This document shows positions 36,876 through 46,096 of a stretch of DNA of 64,000 nt, one piece after another. The stretch's first letter is position 1. Every line of letters starts with the position of its first letter. The position numbers and the translations under genes were made by a program. The notes under the pieces were generated by a model. That model saw nothing but the letters and a program-made list of their open reading frames with translations. It ran no database searches and was not told the DNA's origin. Origin of the DNA: Vulcanimicrobium alpinum (GTDB lineage: Bacteria > Vulcanimicrobiota > Vulcanimicrobiia > Vulcanimicrobiales > Vulcanimicrobiaceae); contig NZ_AP025523.1 in the NCBI RefSeq assembly GCF_027923555.1, positions 1 through 64,000 of the forward strand, in the 5' to 3' direction.

Positions 36876-38537
36876 GTGTCGCTGTACCGGACTTGGCGGC
36901 CGCGGACGTTCGCCGACCTGGTCGGGCAGGACGCCGTGGTCAAGACCCTCACCACCGCGCTCGAGACCGGCCGCCTCGCCCACGCCTACCTCTTCTCGGG
37001 CCCGCGCGGCTCGGGGAAGACCTCGGCCGCGAAGATCCTTGCGCGCTGCATCGAGTGCGTGAACGGGCCGACGGCGCACCCGGACAACACGTGCGAGAAC
37101 TGCCGCGCGATCCTCGACGGCACCGCGCTTGACGTGCTCGAGATCGACGCGGCGTCGAACCGCGGGATCGACGAGATCCGCGCGCTGCGCGACGCGGTGA
37201 AGTTCGCGCCGTCGACGATGCGCAGCAAAGTCTACATCATCGACGAAGCGCACATGCTCACCAAAGAAGGCGCAAACGCGTTTCTCAAAACGCTGGAGGA
37301 GCCGCCGGAGTGGGCGGTCTTCGTGCTTGCGACGACGGCGCCCGAAGCGCTGCCGCCGACGATCCTCTCGCGCTGTCAGCGCTATGCGTTCCGGCGCATC
37401 GCGATCCCGACGATGATCGCGCGGATGCGCGAGATCGCGGATGCCGAGGGGATCGCGATCGCCGACGCCGCGCTGGGAGCGATCGCATACCGCGCCGACG
37501 GCGGCTTGCGCGACGCGCTGACGATGCTCGAGCAGGTCGCGGCGTTCGCCGGAGGCCCCGTCGACGCGGAGGTGGTCGACGCCGCGTTCGGGCAGACCGG
37601 CCGCGAGTTCGCGCGGGCCCTGCGCGACGCCGCGCTCGACGGCGACGCCGCGGCGGCGCTGCGGATCGTCGACGACGCCTCCGACGGCGGCGCCGACATG
37701 GCCGGACTGATCCGCAGCACGATCGCCGAGTTCCGCCACCTGCTGGTCGCGCGGGTCAACCCCGAACTGCTCGCCCGCGATCTGGCCGAGGACGATGCTG
37801 CGGCTGCCCGCAGCCGCGCCGCCGCCACGCCGCAGGCCCGCCTGGTTCGCGCGTTGCGCCTGCTCGGAGAGGCGCTCGCCGCCGCCCGCTCGTCGGGCAA
37901 CGCGCGGCTCGAGATCGAAAGCGCGCTTCTGCGCTTCATTCTCCAGGGCGAAGACCCGACGCTCGACGCACTCGCCGCCCGCGTCGCTGCCCTCGAATCC
38001 GGCGCGCCCGGCCTGCCGCACTCGGCCGCCGAGCGCGCCCCCGCCCCGCCGCCGCGGGCGGAGCCGGCCCCCGTGCGCACGACCGTCGCCAATCCGCCGT
38101 CCCCACCCGCGGCCGCCGCGGTGCCGCAGCCGCCCGCCGCGGTGCCGCACCCGCCCGCGCCCGAGCAGGCCGTGCCGCAACCGGCGGTCCCGGCGATGGA
38201 CCTCTCCCTGCAGAAGCTGCGCACGCTCTGGCAGAGCATCCGCACGCGCGCCGAGGGCGAGAAGAGCAGTCTGCGCGCCGGGCTCTCGCGGGCTGCCGTC
38301 GCCGCGCTCGACGGCGACACCCTCACCCTCAACGCGCCCGACGCGATCGCCGCCGACATGCTCAAGCGCGACCTCCCCACGGTGAAGAAGGCGATCGCGG
38401 ACGTCACCGGCCGCGCGCTCGAGGTGCGGGTCGCGCTGAACCAGGCGTCGCCGCCGTCCGCCACCGGCGATTCCGGCGGCGACGACGAAGCCGAGCACGA
38501 CGACTTGATGCGCTACGCGCTCGAGAAACTTCCCTAA
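36876..38537 (+). CDS. dnaX: DNA polymerase III subunit gamma/tau
   Basis: DnaX is the clamp-loader ATPase. The GTG at 36876 starts the conserved N-terminus ([20 protein letters not shown]). Walker [10 protein letters not shown] is near 46, the zinc cysteines follow (CIECVNGP, then CENC), Walker B/DEAD-type IIDEAHMLT is near 122 and the SRC sensor ([14 protein letters not shown]) near 169. After the clamp-loader core comes a Pro/Ala-rich linker (about 375-440) and a short tau-like C-terminal domain; total 553 residues. An upstream TTG at 36810 is also in frame but sits in a hairpin. ybaB and recR follow, the usual dnaX-ybaB-recR order. Confidence 0.94.
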   Translation: MSLYRTWRPRTFADLVGQDAVVKTLTTALETGRLAHAYLFSGPRGSGKTSAAKILARCIECVNGPTAHPDNTCENCRAILDGTALDVLEIDAASNRGIDEIRALRDAVKFAPSTMRSKVYIIDEAHMLTKEGANAFLKTLEEPPEWAVFVLATTAPEALPPTILSRCQRYAFRRIAIPTMIARMREIADAEGIAIADAALGAIAYRADGGLRDALTMLEQVAAFAGGPVDAEVVDAAFGQTGREFARALRDAALDGDAAAALRIVDDASDGGADMAGLIRSTIAEFRHLLVARVNPELLARDLAEDDAAAARSRAAATPQARLVRALRLLGEALAAARSSGNARLEIESALLRFILQGEDPTLDALAARVAALESGAPGLPHSAAERAPAPPPRAEPAPVRTTVANPPSPPAAAAVPQPPAAVPHPPAPEQAVPQPAVPAMDLSLQKLRTLWQSIRTRAEGEKSSLRAGLSRAAVAALDGDTLTLNAPDAIAADMLKRDLPTVKKAIADVTGRALEVRVALNQASPPSATGDSGGDDEAEHDDLMRYALEKLP

Positions 38538-38571
38538 ACGCCCCGATGTTCGCGAGGACGGAACGAACCCG

Positions 38572-38877
38572 ATGAATCAGGCCCAGATGATGCAGCAGAT
38601 GCGCAAAATGCAGCAAGAGATGGCGCGCATCCAAGAAGAGCTCGCGAACACGGTGGTGGAGGGCAGCGCATCGGGCGGCCTGGTCACCGTCGGGATCACC
38701 GGCGAGTTCCAGGTGAAGAAGGTGACGATCAAGCCGGACGCCGTCGACCCCGACGACGTCGAGACGCTCGAAGACCTGCTCGTCGTCGCGCTCAACGACG
38801 CGCTGGGCAAAGTGCAGGCGCTCAGCTCGCAGAAGATGGGCGCGCTCACCGGCGGCCTCAAGATCCCCGGGATGTGA
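38572..38877 (+). CDS. YbaB/EbfC nucleoid-associated protein
   Basis: A 101-residue dimeric DNA-binding protein of the YbaB/EbfC family, which coats the nucleoid. The N-terminal helix is Met/Gln-rich (AQMMQQMRKMQQEMARIQEEL). The beta core shows VEGSASGGLVTVGITGEFQVKKVTI and the C-terminal helix ends in GGLKIPGM, as usual for the family. It lies between dnaX and recR as in most bacteria. Confidence 0.95.
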   Translation: MNQAQMMQQMRKMQQEMARIQEELANTVVEGSASGGLVTVGITGEFQVKKVTIKPDAVDPDDVETLEDLLVVALNDALGKVQALSSQKMGALTGGLKIPGM

Positions 38878-38893
38878 CGCCATCGCCACAACG

Positions 38894-39484
38894 ATCGCGG
38901 GCCCCGTTCAAGCGCTGATCAACGAGTTCAGCAAACTTCCGACGATCGGCCCGAAAACCGCGGCGCGGCTGGTGTTTCACCTGCTCAACCGGCCGCGTGC
39001 CGACGCCGACGCGCTCGCCGACGCGATCGTCGCGCTCAAGGCGCGCGTGCGTTTGTGTTCGCGCTGCTTCTCGATCACCGAAGACGATCCGTGCGAGATC
39101 TGCGCCGACCCGCGCCGCGACGGCACGCTGATCTGCGTCGTCGCCGAAGCGAAGGACGTCTTCGCGATCGAACGCACGTCGGCGTTCAACGGCCGCTATC
39201 ACGTGCTCGGCGGGCTGATCTCGCCGATGGACGGGATCGGCCCGTCGCAACTGCGCGTGCGCGAGCTCGTCGACCGCGTCGCGGCGGAGCGGCCCGCGGA
39301 GATCGTCGTCGCGACGAACCCGAACGCCGAGGGCGAGGCGACGGCGCTGTACCTCTCGCGTCTGCTGGCGCCCAGCGGCGTCAACGTCACCCGGCTCGCC
39401 TACGGCCTGCCGATCGGCGGCGACCTCGACTACGCCGACGAGAACACGCTGGCGCGCGCGATCGAAGGCCGCCGCACGCTCTGA
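38894..39484 (+). CDS. recR: Recombination protein RecR (start unresolved)
   Basis: RecR works with RecO/RecF to load RecA. The helix-hairpin-helix ALINEFSKLPTIGPKTAARL, the zinc motif (LCSRCFSI, then PCEIC), the Toprim segment ICVVAEAKDVFAIERT and TNPNAEGEATALYL are all present; about 196 residues. No ATG, GTG or TTG lies in this frame before the helix-hairpin-helix (first is 38972, inside the domain). I place the start provisionally at ATC 38894. Alternatively, adding one G in CGGGCCCCG (38898-38906) would join the gene to GTG 38874, which overlaps the ybaB stop by GTGA like many genes here; I find that more likely. Confidence 0.9.
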   Translation: MAGPVQALINEFSKLPTIGPKTAARLVFHLLNRPRADADALADAIVALKARVRLCSRCFSITEDDPCEICADPRRDGTLICVVAEAKDVFAIERTSAFNGRYHVLGGLISPMDGIGPSQLRVRELVDRVAAERPAEIVVATNPNAEGEATALYLSRLLAPSGVNVTRLAYGLPIGGDLDYADENTLARAIEGRRTL

Positions 39485-39488
39485 TCGC

Positions 39489-40121
39489 TCAGCCCAGCGT
39501 GACGGCGTCGCCGGCCCGCACGGTTCCGGGCGTCACGACCTCGCAGTAGACGCCGACGACGTTGCCGCGCTGCTGCGCGACCTCACGCAGCACGCGCGCA
39601 TCGCTTTCTCCGGTGACGACGTCGTAGTTCGGGGTGACGCAGCGGTCGATCGTGTCGACGACGCGTAGCGCGACGGCGCCGCATTGCAGTGCCGCGCCGA
39701 CGAGCTGCGGTTCGCGCAGCGCGAACGACGGCGCCGCGGTGACGAAGAGGTTCGGACGCCAGCGCAGCGGATCGAGCGCGTCGCCGACCAGCGCCTCGAC
39801 GTCGCGCACCCACAGATCGAACAGCACCGAGACGGGCCGCGCGTCGAACCAGCGCGGCTGCGTGCGGTCGAGCGCGATCCCGACGCGTGCGCCGGCGGCC
39901 TCGGCGATCGCCGTCTGCGGGTCGGCGGTGAGATGCAGCCGGGGCGACTCCTTGCCGCGAAACGGCTTGCCGGCGCGGGTATGATCGGGCGTCTGCACGA
40001 CGAGCGCCGCCGTGCGATCGCCCTCGAGGCCGTCGGCGAGGATCGCCGCTGCGGCGAGCGGTTCGGCGCGAAGCGCTTTGACGGGATAACGCCAGATGGC
40101 GGCGAGCGTGCCGGCCTGCAT
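39489..40121 (-). CDS. MOSC-domain protein
   Basis: A 210-residue protein with the N-terminal beta-barrel (AAIWRYPVKALRAEPLAAA and LEGDRTAALVV) followed by a MOSC domain. RWRPNLFVTAAP is near 126, and DRCVTPNYDVVTG near 164 contains the conserved cysteine expected to bind sulfur or molybdenum cofactor. MOSC proteins move sulfur for molybdenum enzymes or reduce N-hydroxylated compounds (YiiM, mARC types). No molybdenum enzyme is nearby. Convergent with recR, only four bases between the stops. Confidence 0.85.
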   Translation of the reverse strand: MQAGTLAAIWRYPVKALRAEPLAAAAILADGLEGDRTAALVVQTPDHTRAGKPFRGKESPRLHLTADPQTAIAEAAGARVGIALDRTQPRWFDARPVSVLFDLWVRDVEALVGDALDPLRWRPNLFVTAAPSFALREPQLVGAALQCGAVALRVVDTIDRCVTPNYDVVTGESDARVLREVAQQRGNVVGVYCEVVTPGTVRAGDAVTLG

Positions 40122-40165
40122 GCGTCCGGGGATTCGCGTCGCGGCCGCGCGAACGCTTTCGCGGC

Positions 40166-41113
40166 GTGCAGAGCGGCGAGCTACGCCCGTTGGGTGCCGG
40201 GGAGATTCTGGATTGCGCGGTGACGCTGTTCGTCAGCCGCTTCGTCCCCATGGTCGCGGTGCTCGCGGTTGCGATCGCACCGCTCATGATCCTCAGTGCC
40301 GTCCTCGCCCCGGGTCAGGGTCGCGTCTTTACCGACATCGGCGCGCTGTTCGGCGCGGGCCCCGGCACCTCGGCTGCGCGCACCGCCGCGCAGGCGCTCC
40401 AACGCGACTCGGCCTCGGGCGGATCGCTCGCGTTCGTCCTGCTGGCGTCGTTCGCGACGCGGCTGCTGATGTGGACGGCGGCGGCGGCGTACGCCGCCGC
40501 CGCGTATGCCGGCCGCACGATGACGCTGCAGGAAGCGTACGCCGTCGGCCTTCGGCGCTGGTTCGCGCAATTGCTCGTCGGCCTGGCGTTCGCGATCATC
40601 GGCGGGACCATGTTCGTCCCGCTCTTCATCGCGTACATTTTGGCGTTCGTCGTCGTCGGTGCGCTCATCGCGCTGAAACTGATCGTCGCCGCCGCGATTC
40701 TCGGCGTGATCGCGGCGATCGTCGTGCTCGGGGTCGTGGTGATCGCCGGTGCGTTCGTCTTCATGGCGTACCAGCTCGCGACGGTCGCCGTCGCCACCAA
40801 TGAGCCCAACCCGGTTACCGCGATCTCGACCTCCCTGCGCAGCGTGTTCGCGCGCGCGACGTTGTGGCGCACCGTCGTCGGCGGGCTGGTCGCGCTCGCC
40901 GTCACCGAAGGCGGTACGATCCCGCTGGTCGCCGTCGGCGGCCTGCTGACCGCGCTCACCCACATCGGCGCGCTGTACTACGTGGTGCTCGGCCTCGGCC
41001 AGGTGCTGCTCGACGGGCTCGTCATCGCCTTCGTGATCGTCTACGCCGTCGACGTGCGCGTCCGCCGCGAAGGGATCGATCTGCTCTCGCTCACGCAGTC
41101 GCCGGCGGTATGA
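40166..41113 (+). CDS. Multi-pass membrane protein, GDPD membrane-domain-like
   Basis: A 315-residue protein with about six hydrophobic segments rich in Ala, Val and Ile. The N-terminal phrase LRPLGAGEILDCAVTLF resembles the family of integral membrane proteins annotated as glycerophosphoryl diester phosphodiesterase membrane domain, which lack the phosphodiesterase itself. Function unknown. GTG start, divergent from the MOSC gene by 44 bases, and 16 bases before the DUF4129 gene. Such proteins often accompany DUF4129/MoxR/DUF58 clusters, as here. Confidence 0.6.
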   Translation: MQSGELRPLGAGEILDCAVTLFVSRFVPMVAVLAVAIAPLMILSAVLAPGQGRVFTDIGALFGAGPGTSAARTAAQALQRDSASGGSLAFVLLASFATRLLMWTAAAAYAAAAYAGRTMTLQEAYAVGLRRWFAQLLVGLAFAIIGGTMFVPLFIAYILAFVVVGALIALKLIVAAAILGVIAAIVVLGVVVIAGAFVFMAYQLATVAVATNEPNPVTAISTSLRSVFARATLWRTVVGGLVALAVTEGGTIPLVAVGGLLTALTHIGALYYVVLGLGQVLLDGLVIAFVIVYAVDVRVRREGIDLLSLTQSPAV

Positions 41114-41129
41114 TCGCGCAGCGCACGCG

Positions 41130-41744
41130 ATGATTCCGCCCTGGCCGCACGGCGATCCGCGCACGCTCGCGCGCGAGATCGTCGCCGGTGCGCGCTACCG
41201 CACGGCGCAGCAGGGTCCGGCGCCGAAATCGTGGATCGAGCTCGCCTTCGACGCGCTGCGCGCGTGGTGGAACAACCTGACCGATCCGCTGAATCACATG
41301 CTGGGGAACCCGGCGGTGAGCGGCCTGATCGGGATCGTCGTCCTGGTCGCCGCGGTCGCGTTTCTCATCGCGGTCGTCGCGTACTTCGCGCGCCCGGCGG
41401 TGGCGCGGCTGCGCGCGCGCGCGACGCAGGGCGACGTCTCGCAGGCGCTGGCGGCCGAAGGCGATGCGCGGGCCCTGCGCGTGCAGGCGCGCGCGGCGGC
41501 GGCGGCGGGACGCTGCCGCGACGCGGCGGCGCTCCTCTGGGCCTCCGCGCTGCGCGCGCTCGACGAACGCGGCGCCGTCCGCTACGATGCGGCGCGTACG
41601 CCCGGTGAGTGGCGGCGGGTCGTCTCCCGCCCGGCATTCGATGCGTTCGCGCGCGACGCGGTCGTCGCGCTCTTCGGCGATCGCGGCGCCGACGCGGCGC
41701 TCGTCGAGCGCATGGACGCGTCGTACGACCAGGTGATCGCGTGA
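41130..41744 (+). CDS. DUF4129 membrane protein
   Basis: A 204-residue protein: an amphipathic N-terminal part with PKSWIELAFDALRAWWNNL (about 31-49), one membrane segment (about 65-87), and a C-terminal cytoplasmic DUF4129-like region with GRCRDAAALLWASALRALDERG and TPGEWRR near 160. The family is always near MoxR/DUF58 genes and its function is unknown. The stop overlaps the next gene's GTG (GTGA). Confidence 0.7.
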   Translation: MIPPWPHGDPRTLAREIVAGARYRTAQQGPAPKSWIELAFDALRAWWNNLTDPLNHMLGNPAVSGLIGIVVLVAAVAFLIAVVAYFARPAVARLRARATQGDVSQALAAEGDARALRVQARAAAAAGRCRDAAALLWASALRALDERGAVRYDAARTPGEWRRVVSRPAFDAFARDAVVALFGDRGADAALVERMDASYDQVIA

Positions 41745-42892
41745 AGCCCGATCTCGCCGTGGCGGTTGCGGCGATCGCCGCCGTCATCGCGATCTCGCTG
41801 CTCACCGCGCGCGGTCCTCAGCCGCCGGCGTACGCGACGCACGCGAGCGACGACTATGCGTTCGGCGGCTATCGCGCCTGGTACGATCTGCTCGCGCGCG
41901 AAGGGTTGAAGCCACAGCGCTTTCACGCGCATCACGACGCCCTGCCGGAGAGCGGGATCGACACGCTGATCGTCGCGTTCCCCGACGACGGCGCGCCCGT
42001 TTTTTGGAACGCCGCCGAACGGGCGGCGCTGCGCGCGTGGATTCGCGGCGGCGGCCGCTTGATCGACGTCGGCATCACGCCGCCGACGCGGCGCAACGAC
42101 GCGAACGACGAACCGATCGCCGGCGTGCCGGTGAACGGCACGTCGGCCCTGCGCGGTCCGTGGAGCGCCGCGGTCGTTTCGCTCGTGTCGCGCGATCCGT
42201 TCCGGATCGTCGCACGCAAGCACCACCGGATCGAGACCCTGCTTGCCGACCGTGCCGGTCTCTTGGCGGTGCGCTACCGCGAAGGACGCGGCGACGTGGT
42301 GAGCGTGACCGCGCGCGCCGCGTTCGAGAACCGCCGGCTCGCCGCGGGCGACGCCGCGCGGCTGGCCTACCTGGTCGCGCAGCCGCGTCATCCCGGCGGG
42401 ATCGTCGCGTTCGACGAGGCGGTGCGCGGCGCCGTCGACGAGCGCGCCTGGTATCGCGCGCTCACTGCGCCGCAGCTCCTCGCGCTGGGGATCGCCGCCC
42501 TCGCGGGCGTCTTCTGGCTGCTGTACGGATTCTTTCCGCTGGGTCCGCCGGTGCGCGCACGCGCGCCGCGCGAACCGACCTCGGCGGAATTCGTCGATGC
42601 GGTCGCCGCGCTGTACGGGCGCGCACGGGCGCGCGAGCACGCGCGCGACGCGCTCGTCGGCGATGCGCGGCGCAACCTCGACCGTGCCCCGCGCACGGCG
42701 GAAAGCCGCGCGCTCGGCGAACGCGTCGCCCGGGCCGCGCGCTCCGCCGTCCCCGACGACGCGACGCTCGTCGCCGTCGCCGCTCTCGCCCGCACCACCC
42801 GTGAGGAGACCATCCGTGCAGGACGCAACGCCTCAGACGACTCCGGCCGAACGTTTGCGCGAGGGGCTCTCGCGCGTCGTCGTCGGCGGTGA
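41741..42892 (+). CDS. DUF4350-domain membrane protein
   Basis: A 383-residue protein with an N-terminal membrane segment (about 5-22), a DUF4350-like extracytoplasmic domain (about 30-240: [18 protein letters not shown], then DTLIVAFPD and [15 protein letters not shown]) and a second membrane segment near 250-270. The cytoplasmic tail is Arg-rich (ending ALARRRRR). It overlaps the MoxR gene by 77 bases, more than other pairs here; the end may be read through the MoxR ribosome site. Typical member of the DUF4129-DUF4350-MoxR-DUF58 set. Confidence 0.72.
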   Translation: MKPDLAVAVAAIAAVIAISLLTARGPQPPAYATHASDDYAFGGYRAWYDLLAREGLKPQRFHAHHDALPESGIDTLIVAFPDDGAPVFWNAAERAALRAWIRGGGRLIDVGITPPTRRNDANDEPIAGVPVNGTSALRGPWSAAVVSLVSRDPFRIVARKHHRIETLLADRAGLLAVRYREGRGDVVSVTARAAFENRRLAAGDAARLAYLVAQPRHPGGIVAFDEAVRGAVDERAWYRALTAPQLLALGIAALAGVFWLLYGFFPLGPPVRARAPREPTSAEFVDAVAALYGRARAREHARDALVGDARRNLDRAPRTAESRALGERVARAARSAVPDDATLVAVAALARTTREETIRAGRNASDDSGRTFARGALARRRRR

Positions 42893-43778
42893 ACGCGCAA
42901 GCTTCGCACTGCTCGCCGCGCTGCTGGCCGGCGGCCACGCGCTGATCGAAGGCGTCCCCGGAACGGCGAAAACGCTGACCGTCCGCGTCCTCGCGCGGCT
43001 GCTCGGCATCGACTACGCGCGCATCCAGTTCACCCCCGACTTGATGCCGTCGGACGTCGTCGGCACGACCGTCTTCGATCAGCGCAGCGCGACGTTCTCG
43101 CTGCGCCGCGGCCCGGTGTTCACTAATGTCCTGCTCGCCGACGAGATCAACCGGACGCCGCCGAAGACGCAAGCCGCGCTCCTCGAGGCGATGGAGGAGC
43201 GTCGGGTGACGATCGACGGCACCACCCACGAGCTTCCCGCGCCGTTCATCGTCTGCGCGACGCAGAACCCGGTCGAGTTCGAGGGGACGTATCCGCTCCC
43301 CGAAGCGCAGCTCGACCGCTTTCTGGTGCGCGTGCGCACGGGGTATCCCGCGCCCGCCGAGGAGCGCGCGCTGATCGCGCGCGCGGCGAACGGGTTCGAC
43401 GCGCACGACCTTGCGGGCGCCGGCGTCGTCGCCGTCGTCTCGCGCGACGAACTCCTCGCCGCGCAGCGCGCGGCGCGCTCGACCCACGTCGCCGAGTCGT
43501 TGCAGGGCTATCTCTACGATATCGTCGCCGCGACGCGCGCCGCCGCCGACGTCGCGCTCGGCGCGAGCCCGCGCGCTGCGCTCGCGCTGCTCGCCGCAAC
43601 GCAGGCCGCGGCGCTAATCGACGGACGGACGTTCGCGACCCCCGACGACGTGAAGGACGTCGCGGCGATCGTCCTCGCGCATCGCATCATCGTCCGCCCC
43701 GAGGCGGAGCTGGACGGAACCAGCGCCGACGACGTCATCGCGCGCGTCCTCGCCGCGGTCCCCGCGCCCGAGAAGTAG
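42816..43778 (+). CDS. MoxR-family AAA+ ATPase
   Basis: A 320-residue AAA+ ATPase of the MoxR type, thought to act as a chaperone for protein complexes containing von Willebrand factor-like domains, such as the DUF58 partner next door. Walker [11 protein letters not shown] is near 47, Walker [27 protein letters not shown] near 105, sensor 1 [24 protein letters not shown] near 146 and the lid domain beyond. GTG at 42816 has an AGGAGA site six bases upstream, so this start is firm despite the overlap with DUF4350. Confidence 0.93.
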   Translation: MQDATPQTTPAERLREGLSRVVVGGERASFALLAALLAGGHALIEGVPGTAKTLTVRVLARLLGIDYARIQFTPDLMPSDVVGTTVFDQRSATFSLRRGPVFTNVLLADEINRTPPKTQAALLEAMEERRVTIDGTTHELPAPFIVCATQNPVEFEGTYPLPEAQLDRFLVRVRTGYPAPAEERALIARAANGFDAHDLAGAGVVAVVSRDELLAAQRAARSTHVAESLQGYLYDIVAATRAAADVALGASPRAALALLAATQAAALIDGRTFATPDDVKDVAAIVLAHRIIVRPEAELDGTSADDVIARVLAAVPAPEK

Positions 43779-43779
43779 C

Positions 43780-45087
43780 GTGCTTTGGATCGCGCCGCGG
43801 GGCGTCGCGGCGCTGCTCGCGGCGGCGCACCTCGCGTTCGTGCTCGCGCTTCGCGAGCCGTGGCCGCTCGCCGGCGCGATCGCGCTCGCCGCGTTCGGCG
43901 CCCTCGCGTTCGTCGACGCGCTGCGTCTGCGCGGGCAGCTGACGATCGAGCGCGATCCGCCGCCGCGCCTCGCGCTCGGGCGGCGCGACGCGTTTGCGTA
44001 TCAGGTGGTCAACCGCGGCGACGCGGCGCTTGCGATCGCGCTGGTGGAGGCGCCGGCGCCGCGCCTGGCGATCGATCTCGCCGAAGCGCGCGCGATCGTC
44101 GCGCCGCGCTCGCGCACGGCGCTGCGGGTCGGCGTCGTGGCGCGCGAACGCGGCCGCACGGCGCTGCGTTCGTTCCACGTGCGTCTCCGCACGACGCTCG
44201 GCATCGTCGAACGGCGCCGCGCGTTCGCCGCGCCGGCGAACCTGCGCGTGATGCCCGACCTCTCCGCGCTCGACCGCAGCGGCGACCTGGTCGCGCGCAC
44301 GAAGCTGCTGGAAACCGGTCTGCGCCGGCTGCGGCGCCGCGGCCAGGGCGGCGAGTTCGCGAGCCTGCGCGAGTACGGTCCCGACGACAGCTTTCGCGCG
44401 ATCGATTGGAAGGCGTCGGCGCGGCGCGGCAAGGCGATGGTCGCGACGCACGACGTCGAGCGCGCGCAGCAGATCGTCGTCGCGATCGACGCCGGCCGGC
44501 TCATGTCGCCGCGGCTGGGCGACCGCTGCAAGCTCGACTACGCCGTCTCGGCCGCGCTCGCGATCGCGGCGATCGCGCGGCTCGCGGCCGACCGTGTCGG
44601 CGTGTACGCCTTCGCCGCGCGGCCGATCGCGCGCGTCCTCCCCGCGAGCGGCGCGGCGCACGCGGCGCAGCTCACCGATGTGCTCTCCGACCTCGAGCCG
44701 CAGTTCGAAGAATCCGATTACGAGCGCGCGTTTCTCGATCTCCGCCGCTCGCTGCGCCGGCGCAGCCTCGTCGTGCTGTTCACCGATCTGTTCGATCCGG
44801 CGGCATCGCAAGCCGTGCTCGCCGCGGCGCAGCTCCTGCAGCCGCGTCATCTCGTGCTCGTCGTGCTGATGAACGACGCGGCGATCGCCGCCGCGCTGCG
44901 CGCGCGGCCGCGCGACGCCGACGACGCCTACCGCGCGGCGGTGGCGGCGACGCTCGCCGACGAGCGCGCGCACGCGATCGCGACGCTACGCGATCGCGGC
45001 ATGCTGGTCGTCGACGTCCCCGCCGCCGAGCTCACCGTCGCGCTGCTCGACGCGTACGTCGGCGTCAAGACCCGCGGCCTGCTCTGA
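43780..45087 (+). CDS. DUF58/VWA-like protein
   Basis: A 435-residue protein with two N-terminal membrane helices (about 5-45), a beta domain (about 50-150) and the DUF58 region (about 180-265) with the diagnostic GEFASLREYGPDDSFRAIDWKASAR. A von Willebrand-type fold with VVAIDAGRLM (partial MIDAS) follows. These proteins are the usual partners of MoxR ATPases. It starts (GTG) one base after the MoxR stop. Its last 102 bases are antisense to the end of the SpoIIM-like gene. Confidence 0.88.
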   Translation: MLWIAPRGVAALLAAAHLAFVLALREPWPLAGAIALAAFGALAFVDALRLRGQLTIERDPPPRLALGRRDAFAYQVVNRGDAALAIALVEAPAPRLAIDLAEARAIVAPRSRTALRVGVVARERGRTALRSFHVRLRTTLGIVERRRAFAAPANLRVMPDLSALDRSGDLVARTKLLETGLRRLRRRGQGGEFASLREYGPDDSFRAIDWKASARRGKAMVATHDVERAQQIVVAIDAGRLMSPRLGDRCKLDYAVSAALAIAAIARLAADRVGVYAFAARPIARVLPASGAAHAAQLTDVLSDLEPQFEESDYERAFLDLRRSLRRRSLVVLFTDLFDPAASQAVLAAAQLLQPRHLVLVVLMNDAAIAAALRARPRDADDAYRAAVAATLADERAHAIATLRDRGMLVVDVPAAELTVALLDAYVGVKTRGLL

Positions 45088-46044
45088 GCGCCGCCGCCCG
45101 CCGGCGTACAGGTAGACGAACAGCGCGATCGCCGTCGCCGCGCCGATCGCGCCGCGCAGCGGGATCGACAGCCGCTGCGGCGAGATGAACCCTTCGATCG
45201 TCCCCGCCACGCACAGCAGCATCGCGACGCCGATGACGAGCGTCGCGGCGCGGCGCGCGGCGTTGACGAGCGCTTCACCGCGCCGCAGGCGGCCCGGTCG
45301 CAGGTAGCCCGCCGCCAGCAGCAGCCCGGCGCCGCCGGCGATCTGGATCGCGGTCAGCTCGATCACGCCGTGCGGTGCGATCGTCGCCCAGAAATCCGGG
45401 CCGAAGCCGGCCTTCTGATACAGCGCGCCGAGCACGCCGACCATCAATCCGTTGGTGAGGATGATCCAGCCGGTGAGGATCCCCGCGGTGATGCCGCCCG
45501 CGAACGCGATCGCCGCGACGCGCACGTTGTTGGTGATGATCTCCGAGGCGACCGCGGGCGAGAACGCGCGGTCGAACCCGAAGTTGCTGTCGTGCAGCGC
45601 CTTGGTCACCGGCGGCAGTTCCATCCCCGGCAGCAGCGCGTGCGCGTTCGCCGGATCGCTCCACACCGAACCGAACGCGACCAGCGCCGAGACGATCGTC
45701 AGCGCGACGCAGAAGCCGATCGGGCGCCACGAGCGATGCACTTCGGCGGGGAAACCGCGCACGACGAACTCGCGGATTCGTCCCCACCCCGAACGCGCGG
45801 TGGCGACGTAGACGACGGCGTGGGCGCGCGCGGTGAGCAGGTTGAGATGGTCGAGGATCGCCGGGTCTTCGCCGCGCGTGCGCGCGATCGCAAGATCGCT
45901 GGTCGCGGCGCGATAGGTCAGCGCCAGCTCGTCGAGCTCCTGCGGCGAGAGCGCGCGCACGCCGCGCCCTGACGCCTTTGCGACCAGCGCCGCTAGCCGA
46001 TCCCACGTCGCGCGCCGTGCCGCAACGAATCGCCGCTCCCGCAT
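44986..46044 (-). CDS. Stage II sporulation protein M-like membrane protein
   Basis: A 352-residue membrane protein of the SpoIIM family. N-terminal soluble helices (about 1-90), about five membrane segments with NNVRVAAIAFAGGITAGILTG near 185, then FWATIAPHGVIELTAIQIAGGAG near 228 and EGFISPQRLS near 297, all typical. The Arg/Glu/Asp-rich tail of about 40 residues is antisense to the DUF58 gene and may be a read-on. No sporulation genes are near; such proteins occur in many non-sporing bacteria beside RDD/MoxR/DUF58 genes, as here. ATG 46044 is in the right frame and divergent from the RDD gene. Confidence 0.82.
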   Translation of the reverse strand: MRERRFVAARRATWDRLAALVAKASGRGVRALSPQELDELALTYRAATSDLAIARTRGEDPAILDHLNLLTARAHAVVYVATARSGWGRIREFVVRGFPAEVHRSWRPIGFCVALTIVSALVAFGSVWSDPANAHALLPGMELPPVTKALHDSNFGFDRAFSPAVASEIITNNVRVAAIAFAGGITAGILTGWIILTNGLMVGVLGALYQKAGFGPDFWATIAPHGVIELTAIQIAGGAGLLLAAGYLRPGRLRRGEALVNAARRAATLVIGVAMLLCVAGTIEGFISPQRLSIPLRGAIGAATAIALFVYLYAGGRRRSEQAAGLDADVRVEQRDGELGGGDVDDQHAAIA

Positions 46045-46096
46045 CGGCCATGGTTTCGCCCCGGGTAGAACGCGTTCCGTCCGCCAATACCGGCGC

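Noticed and set aside
35061-38498. Minus-strand open frame of about 1145 codons across recQ and dnaX
   Set aside because: It runs through two well-identified genes in a different frame and has low-complexity Arg-rich composition.
36876-38537. Programmed frameshift in dnaX making a gamma form
   Set aside because: No A-rich slippery run with downstream hairpin was seen within the gene.
40356-40364. Third CGGGCCCCG copy as another frame break
   Set aside because: The membrane-protein frame is coherent on both sides, so no base seems missing here.
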